Assembly (NCBI RefSeq): GCF_001913705.1 | Contig: NZ_MKQD01000045.1 | Location: 1-64,000, forward strand | Source: Thalassotalea sp. PP2-459 | GTDB taxonomy: Bacteria; Pseudomonadota; Gammaproteobacteria; Enterobacterales; Alteromonadaceae | Direction: 5' to 3' | DNA length: 64,000 bases | Notes under the pieces: model-generated | Told to the model about the DNA's origin: nothing | The model's input: the letters and a program-made list of their open reading frames with translations, nothing else | The model's database searches: none | Shown here: one piece after another, positions 8,401-15,806 of the stretch | How the letters are laid out: every line of letters begins with the position of its first letter | How positions within the stretch are numbered: position 1 is the stretch's first letter | Position numbers and translations under genes: made by a program

Positions 8401-9064
8401 CTTCACCAAAGGTATTAACACCAAAAGGGTCTGCAAGTGCAACAATTGTACGATATTCAGGATCTGAGAAAAGCTGCCCAGCAACGGTATATGCAATAAA
8501 AAACCCGACTGCAATCAAGTAAACAGCCATCATGCTACGAAAACGAATAGCAACCGCGTAAAACATACACGATAAGACCAGTAATGTTGGTAAGGCTAAA
8601 TAAAAATACGCCGTGAAATAATAGCTAAGATTAGTTGCTCCTAACCGCTCTGCATCTACCCAGCCAGCTAAACCACCAAGAACCGTTCCTAAAAAGATCC
8701 CAAAAGGCACGAAAGCAAACACGGTTGCTACCATCGCGAAAGCACCAAAGAAACGCCCAAGCTGATAACTTATTGGGTTAATTGGTTTGCTATAAAGGAT
8801 CTCAGCCATTTTGGTTGTATCATTTCTTGTTGCAGTACTGGCAACATAGTTAACCACCAAAAACATGGAGAAAATCCCCATGATTACTAAGGTTTGAGCA
8901 ATAGAGTAAGGACCATTGTATAAGACATTGCCCCCACCACCTATTTGTACGTTATCACTGACTGTTGCAAAGAAAGTCAAAAAGAAAAAAATCGCACTCG
9001 TGACAATGAAAGATGGCTGACGGGTATAATACCGCCACTCAAATAAAAACATTTTTGCAAACAT
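5489..9064 (-). CDS. ABC transporter permease fused to M1 aminopeptidase
   Basis: A 1191-residue inner-membrane protein. Residues 1-265 and about 310-545 are two ABC-2 type permease halves, each with about six hydrophobic helices, joined by a Lys/Glu-rich linker (270-290). A further helix near 569-584 leads into a C-terminal gluzincin domain, probably periplasmic, with zinc ligands His933 and His937 (HEVAHQWW) and Glu957 (SESLSQYSALM). The catalytic Tyr is in HYRKGSVVMM. M1 enzymes trim N-terminal residues from peptides. The ATPase gene lies 10 bp upstream in the same operon. The substrate is unknown; peptide export or processing coupled to cleavage is inference. Confidence 0.9.
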   Translation of the reverse strand: MFAKMFLFEWRYYTRQPSFIVTSAIFFFLTFFATVSDNVQIGGGGNVLYNGPYSIAQTLVIMGIFSMFLVVNYVASTATRNDTTKMAEILYSKPINPISYQLGRFFGAFAMVATVFAFVPFGIFLGTVLGGLAGWVDAERLGATNLSYYFTAYFYLALPTLLVLSCMFYAVAIRFRSMMAVYLIAVGFFIAYTVAGQLFSDPEYRTIVALADPFGVNTFGEVTRYWTMHDKNNTAVELTGVLLENRVIWLIASIIIMALFGGFTRKISLTQPKANKKEKQKVEESSDSALANRVDYKSHGITTSAHLWLRIKFEVKQVIFSAPFLVLGAFTIFALVAPLIDPRAMFGTPNWPITQSMIQLIAGSTGLLMLIVLTYYSAEIVWRERNSGMGDIVDSMPVNNITFWLSKIIAISLVLALLYVFGMSVTVLNQIIRGYDNFEFSQYFIRLGYVNLVPLIMTAVLAFFLQVLSPNKYIGMLLFVLYIISTLVISSFGFSHNMFQFSGAPIVFYSDINTYGHFLTAHSWYMLYWLGASIILAALTYALWHRGPAQPLKSRFNKVGYYLGNKGKAAIALGLAIFIATGSYIHYNTRVLNEYVIQEDAQDLQAEYEKKYVAHKDDEIPTITKTHAKVDIYPSERRIDAVAEITVKNTSDTAIERFLVSKPRFTEKWDVVLAGGKLTEFDDKFNSAWFVFDQPLAPGETTTGQLIAHRTHQGFTDGSNDFSLIENGTFINNYDLFPAFGYRSDWQIVDRHERRKRDLKPIQRANKLEDNRYYNESFFGKGVGFIDFEATISTSEDQFAIAPGYVQSETVENGRRTYHYKMNAPMVNFYSIMSAKLEAKKEQYKGIDIEIYYHKDHHMNVDRMIESVRDSIDYFTQEFGPYQHKQMRIIEFPGYRSFAQSFANTVPYSEQIGFITDLRDPEDIDPVYYVTAHEVAHQWWGHQVGAANVQGSAIISESLSQYSALMVMEKKYGPEKIRKFLKYELDRYLRGRSVEIIEEMPLFRSENQQYIHYRKGSVVMMALKNRLGEQQLNKALADFLAEFKYQSTPYPTTLDLMAYIKQDANEQEKTFVTSLFEHITLYDLKTTNVDVTEREDGKFTVIVTIDAAMLTADGQGAETEKDFTDMIDIGLFSADPEDLSAENLVQYLEKHEIKSGENKIEIIVDEKPKYVGVDPFVRLIDRDSADNIYRL

Positions 9065-9074
9065 AACTTACCCC

Positions 9075-9950
9075 TTAAGCCGCATTACGATGAGAATGTA
9101 ATGTAGAAAAATAGACATCTTCTAAGTTTGCGGGGGCTGCTTCAAAGCCTTCAGGTGCTTGTTCAGCCATCACATGAATAATAGTTTTACCGGCAAATAA
9201 TCGTTTTGAAATAACAGGCATGTTCTGCTCTATTTCTACGGCTTCTTGTTGTGTCACTGTTTTACGCCAGATTTGGCCACCGAGTTTATCGGTCAATAAA
9301 ATGGGGTTACCTTCAAGTAATATTTGGCCTGAAGCTAGCACTGCCATGTTAGGGCAAAGTTCAGATACATCTTCAACAATGTGTGTTGATAAAATAATAA
9401 CTTTTTCTTCGCCTAAACTAACCAATAGATTATGAAAGCGATTTCGTTCTTCAGGATCTAAACCAGCGGTTGGTTCATCCACCACTAATAAATCAGGATC
9501 TCCTAATAACGCTTGTGCAATACCAAAACGCTGACGCATACCGCCCGAAAAGCCACTAACGGCTTTTTTACGATGCTGAAATAAGTTCGTTTGTGCAAGC
9601 AAACCCTCAACGGCTTCTTTGCGTTCTGCTTTATTACGAATACCTTTTAAAATGGCCATATGATCTAATAAGTCATAGGCACTAATTCTTGGATAAACAC
9701 CAAAGTCTTGTGGCAAATATCCTAATCGTTGACGTAACGCCTGCGGATCTGTAAATACATCAATACCATCAAAAGTGATTGACCCTTCATCTGCATCCTG
9801 CAACGTAGAAATTGTACGCATTAACGATGATTTACCAGCACCATTTGGTCCAAGTAGACCAAACATTCCTTTTGGAATGGTCAAATTGACATTATTAAGT
9901 GCATGAACACCATTGTCATAAGTCTTAGACAAACCCTTGATTTCTAGCAT
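9075..9950 (-). CDS. ABC transporter ATP-binding protein
   Basis: Cytoplasmic ATPase subunit (291 aa) partnering the permease-peptidase encoded just downstream. The Walker A is GPNGAGKSS at 34-42, the ABC signature FSGGMRQR begins at 134, the Walker B is LLVVDEP at 154-160 and the switch His is His190 (LSTH). The C-terminal 80 residues form the accessory domain common in BcrA/NatA-like exporters. The ATG at 9950 has a short AT-rich upstream region. Export direction is inferred from the subfamily; the substrate cannot be deduced. Confidence 0.92.
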   Translation of the reverse strand: MLEIKGLSKTYDNGVHALNNVNLTIPKGMFGLLGPNGAGKSSLMRTISTLQDADEGSITFDGIDVFTDPQALRQRLGYLPQDFGVYPRISAYDLLDHMAILKGIRNKAERKEAVEGLLAQTNLFQHRKKAVSGFSGGMRQRFGIAQALLGDPDLLVVDEPTAGLDPEERNRFHNLLVSLGEEKVIILSTHIVEDVSELCPNMAVLASGQILLEGNPILLTDKLGGQIWRKTVTQQEAVEIEQNMPVISKRLFAGKTIIHVMAEQAPEGFEAAPANLEDVYFSTLHSHRNAA

Positions 9951-10139
9951 CTTTTATTTCCTATATTTGTTTTTATCTTTTAACATTTATTTTATGTAAC
10001 GAGTGCTTAGTCTGCTCGTTAACAATTTTATTACACATGAATTAATAAAATAAAAATTTCTTTAATTATTAGGAGGGTCCATTGAGCTTTCGCGTGGTAT
10101 TTTTCAGCAGTTTATTGGTATTTAGACAAGGCATTGCGA

Positions 10140-10340
10140 TTAATATGTGGTTATACCACAGGAAAAAGCAATAACGACGTATAAATGACAAAAAACGCTA
10201 CCCTTTGGGTTCAACTAAACGCCTCCTGCTCTTTGTTACTTGAATTAACCATAGAATGACTATGCAATAATCCAAGTGCCGCAATCAGAAGGCGTTTAAT
10301 TTGAATAAAACTTAAACAGCAAAGATCAACACGCTCTAGT
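10140..10340. repeat. Non-coding palindromic repeat-like element
   Basis: This gap holds several nested palindromes: TGTGG-TTATA-CCACA at 10146-10160, CCC-TTT-GGG at 10201-10209, and distant arms AAACGCCT (10217-10224) and AGGCGTTT (10290-10297). The whole would fold into a long stem-loop. It contains no reading frame. The same architecture (CCCTTTGGG next to AAACGC/GCGTTT arms, and an AACACGCTC-like motif) recurs in the element at 23089-23402. That suggests a dispersed repeat family; boundaries are approximate. Confidence 0.5.
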
Positions 10341-10375
10341 AACATTATAGAATTAGAAACTTCTATTTATTCACC

Positions 10376-10401
10376 ATTATTTCGCTATATAACGAAATAA
10401 T
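10376..10401. promoter_or_regulatory. Palindromic operator candidate upstream of sdpR-like gene
   Basis: Perfect 9-base arms ATTATTTCG (10376-10384) and CGAAATAAT (10393-10401) surround CTATATAA, which can supply a -10-like TATATA. Extra TTCGCTA half-sites follow at 10414-10427. The site is 59 bases before the start of an ArsR-type repressor gene. Autoregulation is the usual mode for this family and is inferred here. Confidence 0.6.
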
Positions 10402-10460
10402 GATTGCACCTAATTCGCTATTTCGCTAAATTACAAAATAGATACCGATACGGAGCACCT

Positions 10461-10742
10461 ATGTCAGACGCTTTTCAAGCATTATCAAGCCCAGTTAGAA
10501 GAAAAATACTATCTTTGTTAAAAGAGAAAAACCTAACAGCTGGTGAAATTGCACAAGAAATAGACGTTGCTAAGTCAACTCTTTCTGGACACTTTAATGT
10601 TTTAAAGGCCGCTGATTTAGTAACAACACATCGACATGGAACAACCATTTATTACTCGCTCAATACTAGTGTTGTTGAAGATCTTATGGCGGGAATGTTT
10701 GCCATATTTGGGAAAGATACTTTTAAAGAGCAGGAGAAGTAA
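10461..10742 (+). CDS. ArsR/SdpR-family transcriptional repressor
   Basis: A 93-residue winged-helix protein. The HTH spans about residues 24-60 (NLTAGEIAQEIDVAKSTLSG) and is followed by the wing THRHGTTIYYSL. There is no metal-binding Cys pair, which fits the SdpR branch, whose members repress an adjacent sdpI gene. The ATG at 10461 has a good GGAG ribosome site (CGGAGCACCTATG). A longer frame starting at 10404 would run through that leader and is rejected. The stop is 2 bp before the SdpI-like gene, so the two form an operon. Confidence 0.85.
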   Translation: MSDAFQALSSPVRRKILSLLKEKNLTAGEIAQEIDVAKSTLSGHFNVLKAADLVTTHRHGTTIYYSLNTSVVEDLMAGMFAIFGKDTFKEQEK

Positions 10743-10744
10743 GC

Positions 10745-11398
10745 ATGAACATTTTTAAAATTAACCTCTTAATTACCACTATCACTATGCTAGTAGCATT
10801 ATTTATGATTACACAGGTCCCTACAGATATGATGTTACCCATTCACTGGAATAGTGCAGGTGAAATAGATAGATATGCAGACGCTGCCACAGCACTTTTG
10901 TTTCCGCCTGGAGTAATGGTAGGCTTAATACTGTTATTAAGCATCTTACGCTATTTAGAACCGAGAAAAGAAAATTTAGTACAATCAAAAAAAGCAACTC
11001 ATGCAATTGCATTCGCCATAATATTATTACTGGCTGTATTGGAAGGTGGTTATGTTGCTTTAATTTATGGTTTCACACTCAAAATGCATTTACTCGTGGT
11101 CTTTATGGTTGGTATTTGTTTAATGATTGTGGGCAATTATTTAAGTAAAACACGAAGTAATTACTTTATTGGTATTCGTACTCCATGGACACTTCAAAAT
11201 GACGAAAATTGGCGCAAAACACATCGATTAGCGGGTCGCCTGTTTATGGTTTCAGGGTTAGCCGTCAGTGTGACTTGTTGGCTAATTCACGATGACTATT
11301 TAACTTACTTAATCATTGGCCTCGTTTTACCATCGGCAATTACACCACAAATTTATTCGTGGTGGCTATGGAAACGAGAAGAGAACAATGCTCAATAA
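10745..11398 (+). CDS. SdpI-family integral membrane protein
   Basis: A 217-residue membrane protein with a DUF1648-like N-terminal part (helix at 6-24, then PIHWNSAGEIDRYAD) and a C-terminal SdpI domain. That domain carries the hallmark NYFIGIRTPWTL and WRKTHRLAG around residues 140-165. About six helices are visible. Bacillus SdpI gives immunity to the SdpC toxin and relays a signal that sequesters SdpR in the membrane. No sdpA/B/C-like toxin genes are visible here, so the role in this cell is unknown. It follows the SdpR-like gene by 2 bp. Confidence 0.85.
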   Translation: MNIFKINLLITTITMLVALFMITQVPTDMMLPIHWNSAGEIDRYADAATALLFPPGVMVGLILLLSILRYLEPRKENLVQSKKATHAIAFAIILLLAVLEGGYVALIYGFTLKMHLLVVFMVGICLMIVGNYLSKTRSNYFIGIRTPWTLQNDENWRKTHRLAGRLFMVSGLAVSVTCWLIHDDYLTYLIIGLVLPSAITPQIYSWWLWKREENNAQ

Positions 11399-11738
11399 TT
11401 AAGAACAAATGAATTAAATTCACCCGTCATGATAATTTATTTCAATTGTCATAGCATGCTCATCTCGATATGCTGCACTTGCTTTTGAAGTCTCCCCAGA
11501 TTTCTTGCATTTGACGCTTTATGTTTAAGTCCTAGCGCTGCATTTGCAGCGCTTTTTTTTACGAAAAACGCATCATCAAGAATATCTTTACTACAGCTAT
11601 GCACCACCTTAGTGCAACCCATGTCACAATGCGAAGCAGGAATTTAATAGAAATTTAATTTATCCTTATAAATCAGTCAACTAATTTATGGTTTAACACT
11701 TGCACTGCATCGTTTAGATTAATAAAGACAAGGTATAT
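11399..11738. other. Intergenic region with one terminator
   Basis: About 340 bases between the SdpI-like gene and the LysR gene. Apart from the terminator at 11534-11560 I see no gene. The last 100 bases are AT-rich and presumably carry the LysR promoter. Confidence 0.5.
11534..11560 (+). terminator. Rho-independent terminator
   Basis: Stem AGCGCTGC / GCAGCGCT with an ATTT loop and eight T. It probably ends the SdpR/SdpI-like transcript, although it lies 136 bases past the stop. Confidence 0.85.
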
Positions 11739-12623
11739 ATGGCTATTCAAACCCCTATTCGCGGCTTAAGATCATTTTGTATCGCCGCTAAATGTTTAAG
11801 CTTCAAACATGCTGCTTCACAACTATTTTTAACGCCATCAGCAGTGAGCCATCAAATAAAACAGCTTGAAGAACAATTAGGTTTTGAGCTATTTCAACGA
11901 CAAACGCGTGCTATCGCATTAACAAGTGCGGGAAAACAATTTTATAGTGCAGTACAACCGCTTATTTCTGAGCTTGAAAACACTATTTCAAGTTTCACTC
12001 ATAATCAACAAAATCAAACTATTACTATCTCAATGCCCGAGTTTTTTGCCAGTGAATTGTTTGTTCCTAAATTAAGTGACTGGACGGAGAAATACCCAAA
12101 TATCAATTTACAACTCGAAACCGTTAAAGCAAGCTCTCCTTCATCTAATAATGCTGATTTATCCATTGTATTAGCTAACGGCGTACCAAACGCCAGCATC
12201 GTACAAGAGTTATTCCCAATACGTTATGCACCAGCTTGTAATAAAAAACTTTATAAACAGTGGGTAAATCATGGAATTGATGCCCTTAAACATGTACCGC
12301 TGATTTTACATCAGTCAAGACCATGGTCTTGGCATCAATGGGCTGAAAAAATGAATATTGATGACTTTGATCCAAAACAAATTATCCAATTTGATAGCAT
12401 GTTTGGCGTTGCAAGAGCAGCTCAGCAAGGCATGGGAATTGCGTTAGTACCTTTGCCAATGAGCAAAACATGGTTTAGTGAAAAACTACTGATTAAACTG
12501 TTCGATCAAGAATTAGTCACAAAAGATAAATATTACTTGATTCAGCATGAAAACATTGAAGTTGGCAGCGCAATGGATACCTTCGCTAAGTGGGTAGAAA
12601 GAAACTTCAATGCTGATCATTAA
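11739..12623 (+). CDS. LysR-family transcriptional regulator
   Basis: A 294-residue LysR protein. The N-terminal winged HTH includes FKHAASQLFLTPSAVSHQIK (about 23-42) followed by LEEQLGFELFQR. The effector-binding domain starts near residue 90. The GLRSFCIAAKCLSF opening resembles the GcvA-like branch. No divergently transcribed target gene is adjacent, the usual LysR arrangement; the nearest gene is the small secreted protein downstream. Regulated genes and inducer are unknown. Confidence 0.9.
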   Translation: MAIQTPIRGLRSFCIAAKCLSFKHAASQLFLTPSAVSHQIKQLEEQLGFELFQRQTRAIALTSAGKQFYSAVQPLISELENTISSFTHNQQNQTITISMPEFFASELFVPKLSDWTEKYPNINLQLETVKASSPSSNNADLSIVLANGVPNASIVQELFPIRYAPACNKKLYKQWVNHGIDALKHVPLILHQSRPWSWHQWAEKMNIDDFDPKQIIQFDSMFGVARAAQQGMGIALVPLPMSKTWFSEKLLIKLFDQELVTKDKYYLIQHENIEVGSAMDTFAKWVERNFNADH

Positions 12624-12785
12624 TTATCAGCCTTCCTAATTTACCACATCACTGACAGATGAATAAAATTCACCTAACGACTGTATTTTTATCGTTTGTC
12701 AGTAAAGTCGGTTCCTCTTATTGTGTACCCATCAATTGCATTTAACTTGTAATTGACAAAACACATGAATCAAACAAGAGGATAA

Positions 12786-13304
12786 ATGATGAAATTAACA
12801 CACCCAACACTACTATCGCTTTCAATGGCAAGTATGCTTGCAATTGCCAGCCCAAGCGAAACAACCTTAGAAAAATTTAAAATTGCTGTCATTAAAGACA
12901 CCACTGGCTCATCTGAGTTAATGCAAGGTGATTACACATCAGGCATGCATAAACTAACTTCGGCTAAAGAGTCATCTACCGGTTTCGATATCGATATGGG
13001 GTTATGTGCTGCAAACTTAAAACACCTTAAATTTGAGCAAGCAGAAGAAGCTTGTTCTGACGCAATAGAAGGAATTGACGCTCATGCAGCAAGAAGCCGT
13101 GAAGGTAAATTTATTAAAGCATTAGCGTTAAGTAACCGCGGTATTGTTCGCTATTTACAAGACGATAGCTATGGTGCTCTTGAAGACTTTAGCAGTGCAC
13201 TTTTACTTTCTGATAGCAAAGTGATTAAAGATAACTTAGCGTATCTAAAAGTAAGCATGAGCAAAAGAACCTTAGGTACAGACACTGTTGAATTAACAGA
13301 ATAA
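12786..13304 (+). CDS. Secreted TPR-like hypothetical protein
   Basis: A 172-residue protein with a likely signal peptide (MMKLTHPTLLSLSMASMLAIASP, cleaved near 22-24). The mature part is helical and TPR-like: MGLCAANLKHLKFEQAEEAC, then LALSNRGIVRYLQDDSYGAL, which matches the paired-helix pattern with Gly/Ala/Tyr at consensus positions. It is probably periplasmic. Tandem ATG codons at 12786 and 12789 follow an AGAGGA ribosome site. A 50-residue gene begins 13 bp downstream. Similar short TPR proteins are common in Alteromonadales, but no function is known to me. Confidence 0.75.
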   Translation: MMKLTHPTLLSLSMASMLAIASPSETTLEKFKIAVIKDTTGSSELMQGDYTSGMHKLTSAKESSTGFDIDMGLCAANLKHLKFEQAEEACSDAIEGIDAHAARSREGKFIKALALSNRGIVRYLQDDSYGALEDFSSALLLSDSKVIKDNLAYLKVSMSKRTLGTDTVELTE

Positions 13305-13317
13305 TAAGGAGCACATA

Positions 13318-13470
13318 ATGAAACGCAATATGCTAACAGACTACTTATTAAAACAATCGCTATTGTTGCATCAATTAGCGCATTTAAACCTCGCACAATG
13401 GGACATTAATGTATTACAGCAAGCACAAATAATTAATCAACGACAGAGTGATATAAACGAATGCAACTAA
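13318..13470 (+). CDS. Small hypothetical protein (50 aa), partner of preceding gene
   Basis: A short frame with a strong ribosome site (AATAAGGAGCACATAATG) 13 bp after the secreted TPR-like gene. The 50-residue product starts MKRNMLTDYLLKQSLLLHQL and is rich in Leu, Gln, Asn and His. It reads as one amphipathic helix followed by a Gln/Asn-rich tail ending in Cys-Asn. No signal peptide or membrane span is clear. Spacing and ribosome site argue that it is real and translated with its neighbour. Function unknown. Confidence 0.6.
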   Translation: MKRNMLTDYLLKQSLLLHQLAHLNLAQWDINVLQQAQIINQRQSDINECN

Positions 13471-13787
13471 TAACCTAATTCGGCGAGAATGAAGCTAAGT
13501 TCTCGCCTCTTCTTAATGAATTACACACTACCGTATAGATAGGAGCCGTCGGTTAACAAGCGGAAATTATCAGTTTTTATTTGAATGCCTACCACAGAAC
13601 GTTGATGCTTCTTTATACTAATTTATGTAACCTATAACGAATTATTCATAGTAAACCTAATAATTATTTCACTTAATTTGTGATTTTAACAAGTATTGCT
13701 TACCTCCAGTTCAGTTTAGCTACTAGAAAGCATTAGCATAGCTTGCTAGAATCTACGCATTTTAAAATCTTAAGAGAACGATACAAG
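13471..13787. other. Intergenic region before yebC-like gene
   Basis: About 317 bases. The only structure seen is an 8-bp hairpin near the left end (13482-13507). The rest is AT-rich and probably holds the promoter of the YebC-family gene. No coding frame was found. Confidence 0.4.
13482..13507 (+). terminator. Probable terminator hairpin
   Basis: Perfect arms GGCGAGAA and TTCTCGCC with a 10-base loop, followed by TCTTCTT rather than a clean T-run. It lies 12 bases after the 50-residue gene. Confidence 0.5.
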
Positions 13788-14519
13788 ATGGGTAGAGCGT
13801 TTCAAAACCGTAAAGAATCTATGGCGAAAACCGCCGGACAAAAAACCAAAGTGTATTCTAAATATGGTAAAGCCATTTACGCTACAGCTAAAAGTGGTGG
13901 CAGCGACCCAGACGGAAATTTAGCCTTACGCAGCTTGATAGAAAAGGCCAAAAAAGATCAAGTGCCTACACATGTTATTGAGAAAGCAATTGATAAAGCA
14001 AGTGGCGCGGGTGGTGAAGATTATTCAGAAGCACGATACGAAGGTTTCGGCCCAGGTAACTGTATGGTGATCATTGATTGTTTAACTGATAATGGCAACC
14101 GCACTATTAAAGATGTGCGTCAATGCTTTACAAAAACACATTCAAAAATTGGCTCTACCGGAACTGTGTCTCACATGTTTGATCACCAAGCCGTTTTTGC
14201 TTTTAAAGGTGAAGATGACGAAGTGGTGTTAGAAAACTTAATGATGGCTGACATTGACGTTACAGACGTTGAGCTAGAAGACGGTGTGATCACTGTTTAT
14301 GCTCCACACACTGAGTTTTATAAAATTAAAACCGCGTTTGCTGACACAATGCCAGAATTTACGTTAGAAGTAGAAGAAATTTCGTGGGTACCACAAACCT
14401 ACGTTGATATTACTGAAGAAGAAGATATCACCAATTTTCAGAAATTTATGGCAATGTTAGAAGATTGTGATGATGTTCAGCAGGTATATCACAATGCAGA
14501 CTTACCTAACGATGCATAA
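13788..14519 (+). CDS. YebC/PmpR-family protein (TACO1/DUF28)
   Basis: A 243-residue YebC-family protein. Relatives act as translation factors that relieve ribosome stalling at proline stretches, or as regulators. The start at 13788 gives the invariant opening [15 protein letters not shown]. Further conserved blocks are [44 protein letters not shown] and the acidic C-terminus with [11 protein letters not shown]. It resembles the shorter E. coli YeeN branch in several blocks. An upstream in-frame ATG at 13743 adds 15 poorly conserved residues and is not preferred. Confidence 0.92.
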   Translation: MGRAFQNRKESMAKTAGQKTKVYSKYGKAIYATAKSGGSDPDGNLALRSLIEKAKKDQVPTHVIEKAIDKASGAGGEDYSEARYEGFGPGNCMVIIDCLTDNGNRTIKDVRQCFTKTHSKIGSTGTVSHMFDHQAVFAFKGEDDEVVLENLMMADIDVTDVELEDGVITVYAPHTEFYKIKTAFADTMPEFTLEVEEISWVPQTYVDITEEEDITNFQKFMAMLEDCDDVQQVYHNADLPNDA

Positions 14520-14539
14520 AAAGTAGCATTCAAGCAAAG

Positions 14540-14559
14540 AAGCGCCATATTTGGCGCTT
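14540..14559. terminator. Terminator between convergent genes
   Basis: Arms AAGCGCCA and TGGCGCTT around a TATT loop, with a T-rich tail (TTTTTCTTTTTT) on the plus strand and a weaker one on the minus strand. It ends the yebC-like gene and possibly the leftward dehydrogenase operon. Confidence 0.85.
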
Positions 14560-14597
14560 TTTCTTTTTTATAGTCCTAAATAAGTGTGCTCACTTAT

Positions 14598-15806
14598 TTA
14601 TACGGGGTGGCTATTACAAAGCTTATGCAATATAGCTTGGCACTCCATTACACTCATTAATTTTGGCACCGGGTAATCGCAATAAGCTTCTTTTATTGCT
14701 CGGTTTGCTAATAAGGGAATGTCTTTTGTCTGTAGCTGTTCAAAGTAAATAGGAATATTTAAATGCCTAATAAGTGAATTTACTCGCGTTAAAAAGGCTT
14801 GTACTTGAAGCTTTTTGTCTTCGCTTTTATCACAAAACCCTAAACTAACCGCAAGTTCAGCATATTTTTCAACAGACTTGTGCTTTGAAAATTCAAGTAC
14901 ATGCGACAACAAGACTGCATTCGCCCTGCCATGGGGAATGTGGTACACCACTCCTAGCTGATGTGCAATAGCATGTACATAACCAATAGAAGCCCGCGTA
15001 AAAGCGGCCCCCGCATAATAACTGGCTAGCAGCATTTCATGTCGTGCCTTTTCATTACTCCCATCATCATAAGCAAGTGGTAAAGAAGTAAAAATACCTT
15101 TCATTGCCTGTAAACTATATTGTTTAGTTAACCTCGTAGCATGCTTACTTAGATATGATTCAATGGCATGCGTAAGTGCATCGATACCTGTTTCCGCGGT
15201 AATTTGTTTGGGTAAGCCAATCGTCAGAACAGGATCCAATAGCGCAACGGCAGGCACCAAGCATGGATCAATTACAGTAAATTTTTGCTGTTTAGTAACA
15301 TCCGTTATCACCGCAACCAGTGTTGTTTCTGAGCCCGTTCCTGCCGTAGTTGGAATAGCAATAAAATAAGGTAACTTTTTACGAACTCGAAATAAACCGC
15401 TAAGAGCTGCAATAGATTTATTCTTAACAACGCTTGCCGCAACACCTTTTGCACAGTCGATGACAGAGCCACCACCAAAGGCAATAATGGCGTCACATTG
15501 ATGCTCGATAAAACATTTTTTCCCCAGCTCTACTAACTCAATGGTCGGATCTGGCGTGATCTGGTCAAAAAGATGATAATTGATACCTTTATCTTCTAAC
15601 AGGGTCAACAATGGTTTGATCAACCCTAACTGCATTAAACCATTGTCGGTGGCAATAAAAACGCATGATTTCCCCTGTCGTTGTAATAATTCAGGAACAT
15701 CATCTAAGTGATTTGACCCTGTCACTAAAGTTGGTAAAGGGATGCGTATCAGTTTATTCGCATATTTTCGAATATAGATAATAAAATGGTGTAACCAAGG
15801 GTTCAC
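14598..15806 (-). CDS. Iron-dependent alcohol dehydrogenase family protein
   Basis: A 402-residue group III (iron-activated) alcohol dehydrogenase, expected to interconvert an alcohol and aldehyde or ketone with NAD(P). The dinucleotide site is FGGGSVID (110-117) with PTTAGTGSE at 152-160. Metal ligands fit the family spacing: Asp209 and His213 (GIDALTHAIES), His278 (YVHAIAHQLG) and His292 (PHGRANA). It overlaps the crotonase stop by 4 bp and is last in a tight relA-mazG-crotonase-dehydrogenase operon. The substrate is not predictable from sequence. Confidence 0.9.
   Translation of the reverse strand: MNPWLHHFIIYIRKYANKLIRIPLPTLVTGSNHLDDVPELLQRQGKSCVFIATDNGLMQLGLIKPLLTLLEDKGINYHLFDQITPDPTIELVELGKKCFIEHQCDAIIAFGGGSVIDCAKGVAASVVKNKSIAALSGLFRVRKKLPYFIAIPTTAGTGSETTLVAVITDVTKQQKFTVIDPCLVPAVALLDPVLTIGLPKQITAETGIDALTHAIESYLSKHATRLTKQYSLQAMKGIFTSLPLAYDDGSNEKARHEMLLASYYAGAAFTRASIGYVHAIAHQLGVVYHIPHGRANAVLLSHVLEFSKHKSVEKYAELAVSLGFCDKSEDKKLQVQAFLTRVNSLIRHLNIPIYFEQLQTKDIPLLANRAIKEAYCDYPVPKLMSVMECQAILHKLCNSHPV

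Noticed and set aside
10404-10460. Longer N-terminus for the SdpR-like repressor
   Set aside because: The frame runs through the leader region with the ribosome site; homology begins at the ATG at 10461.
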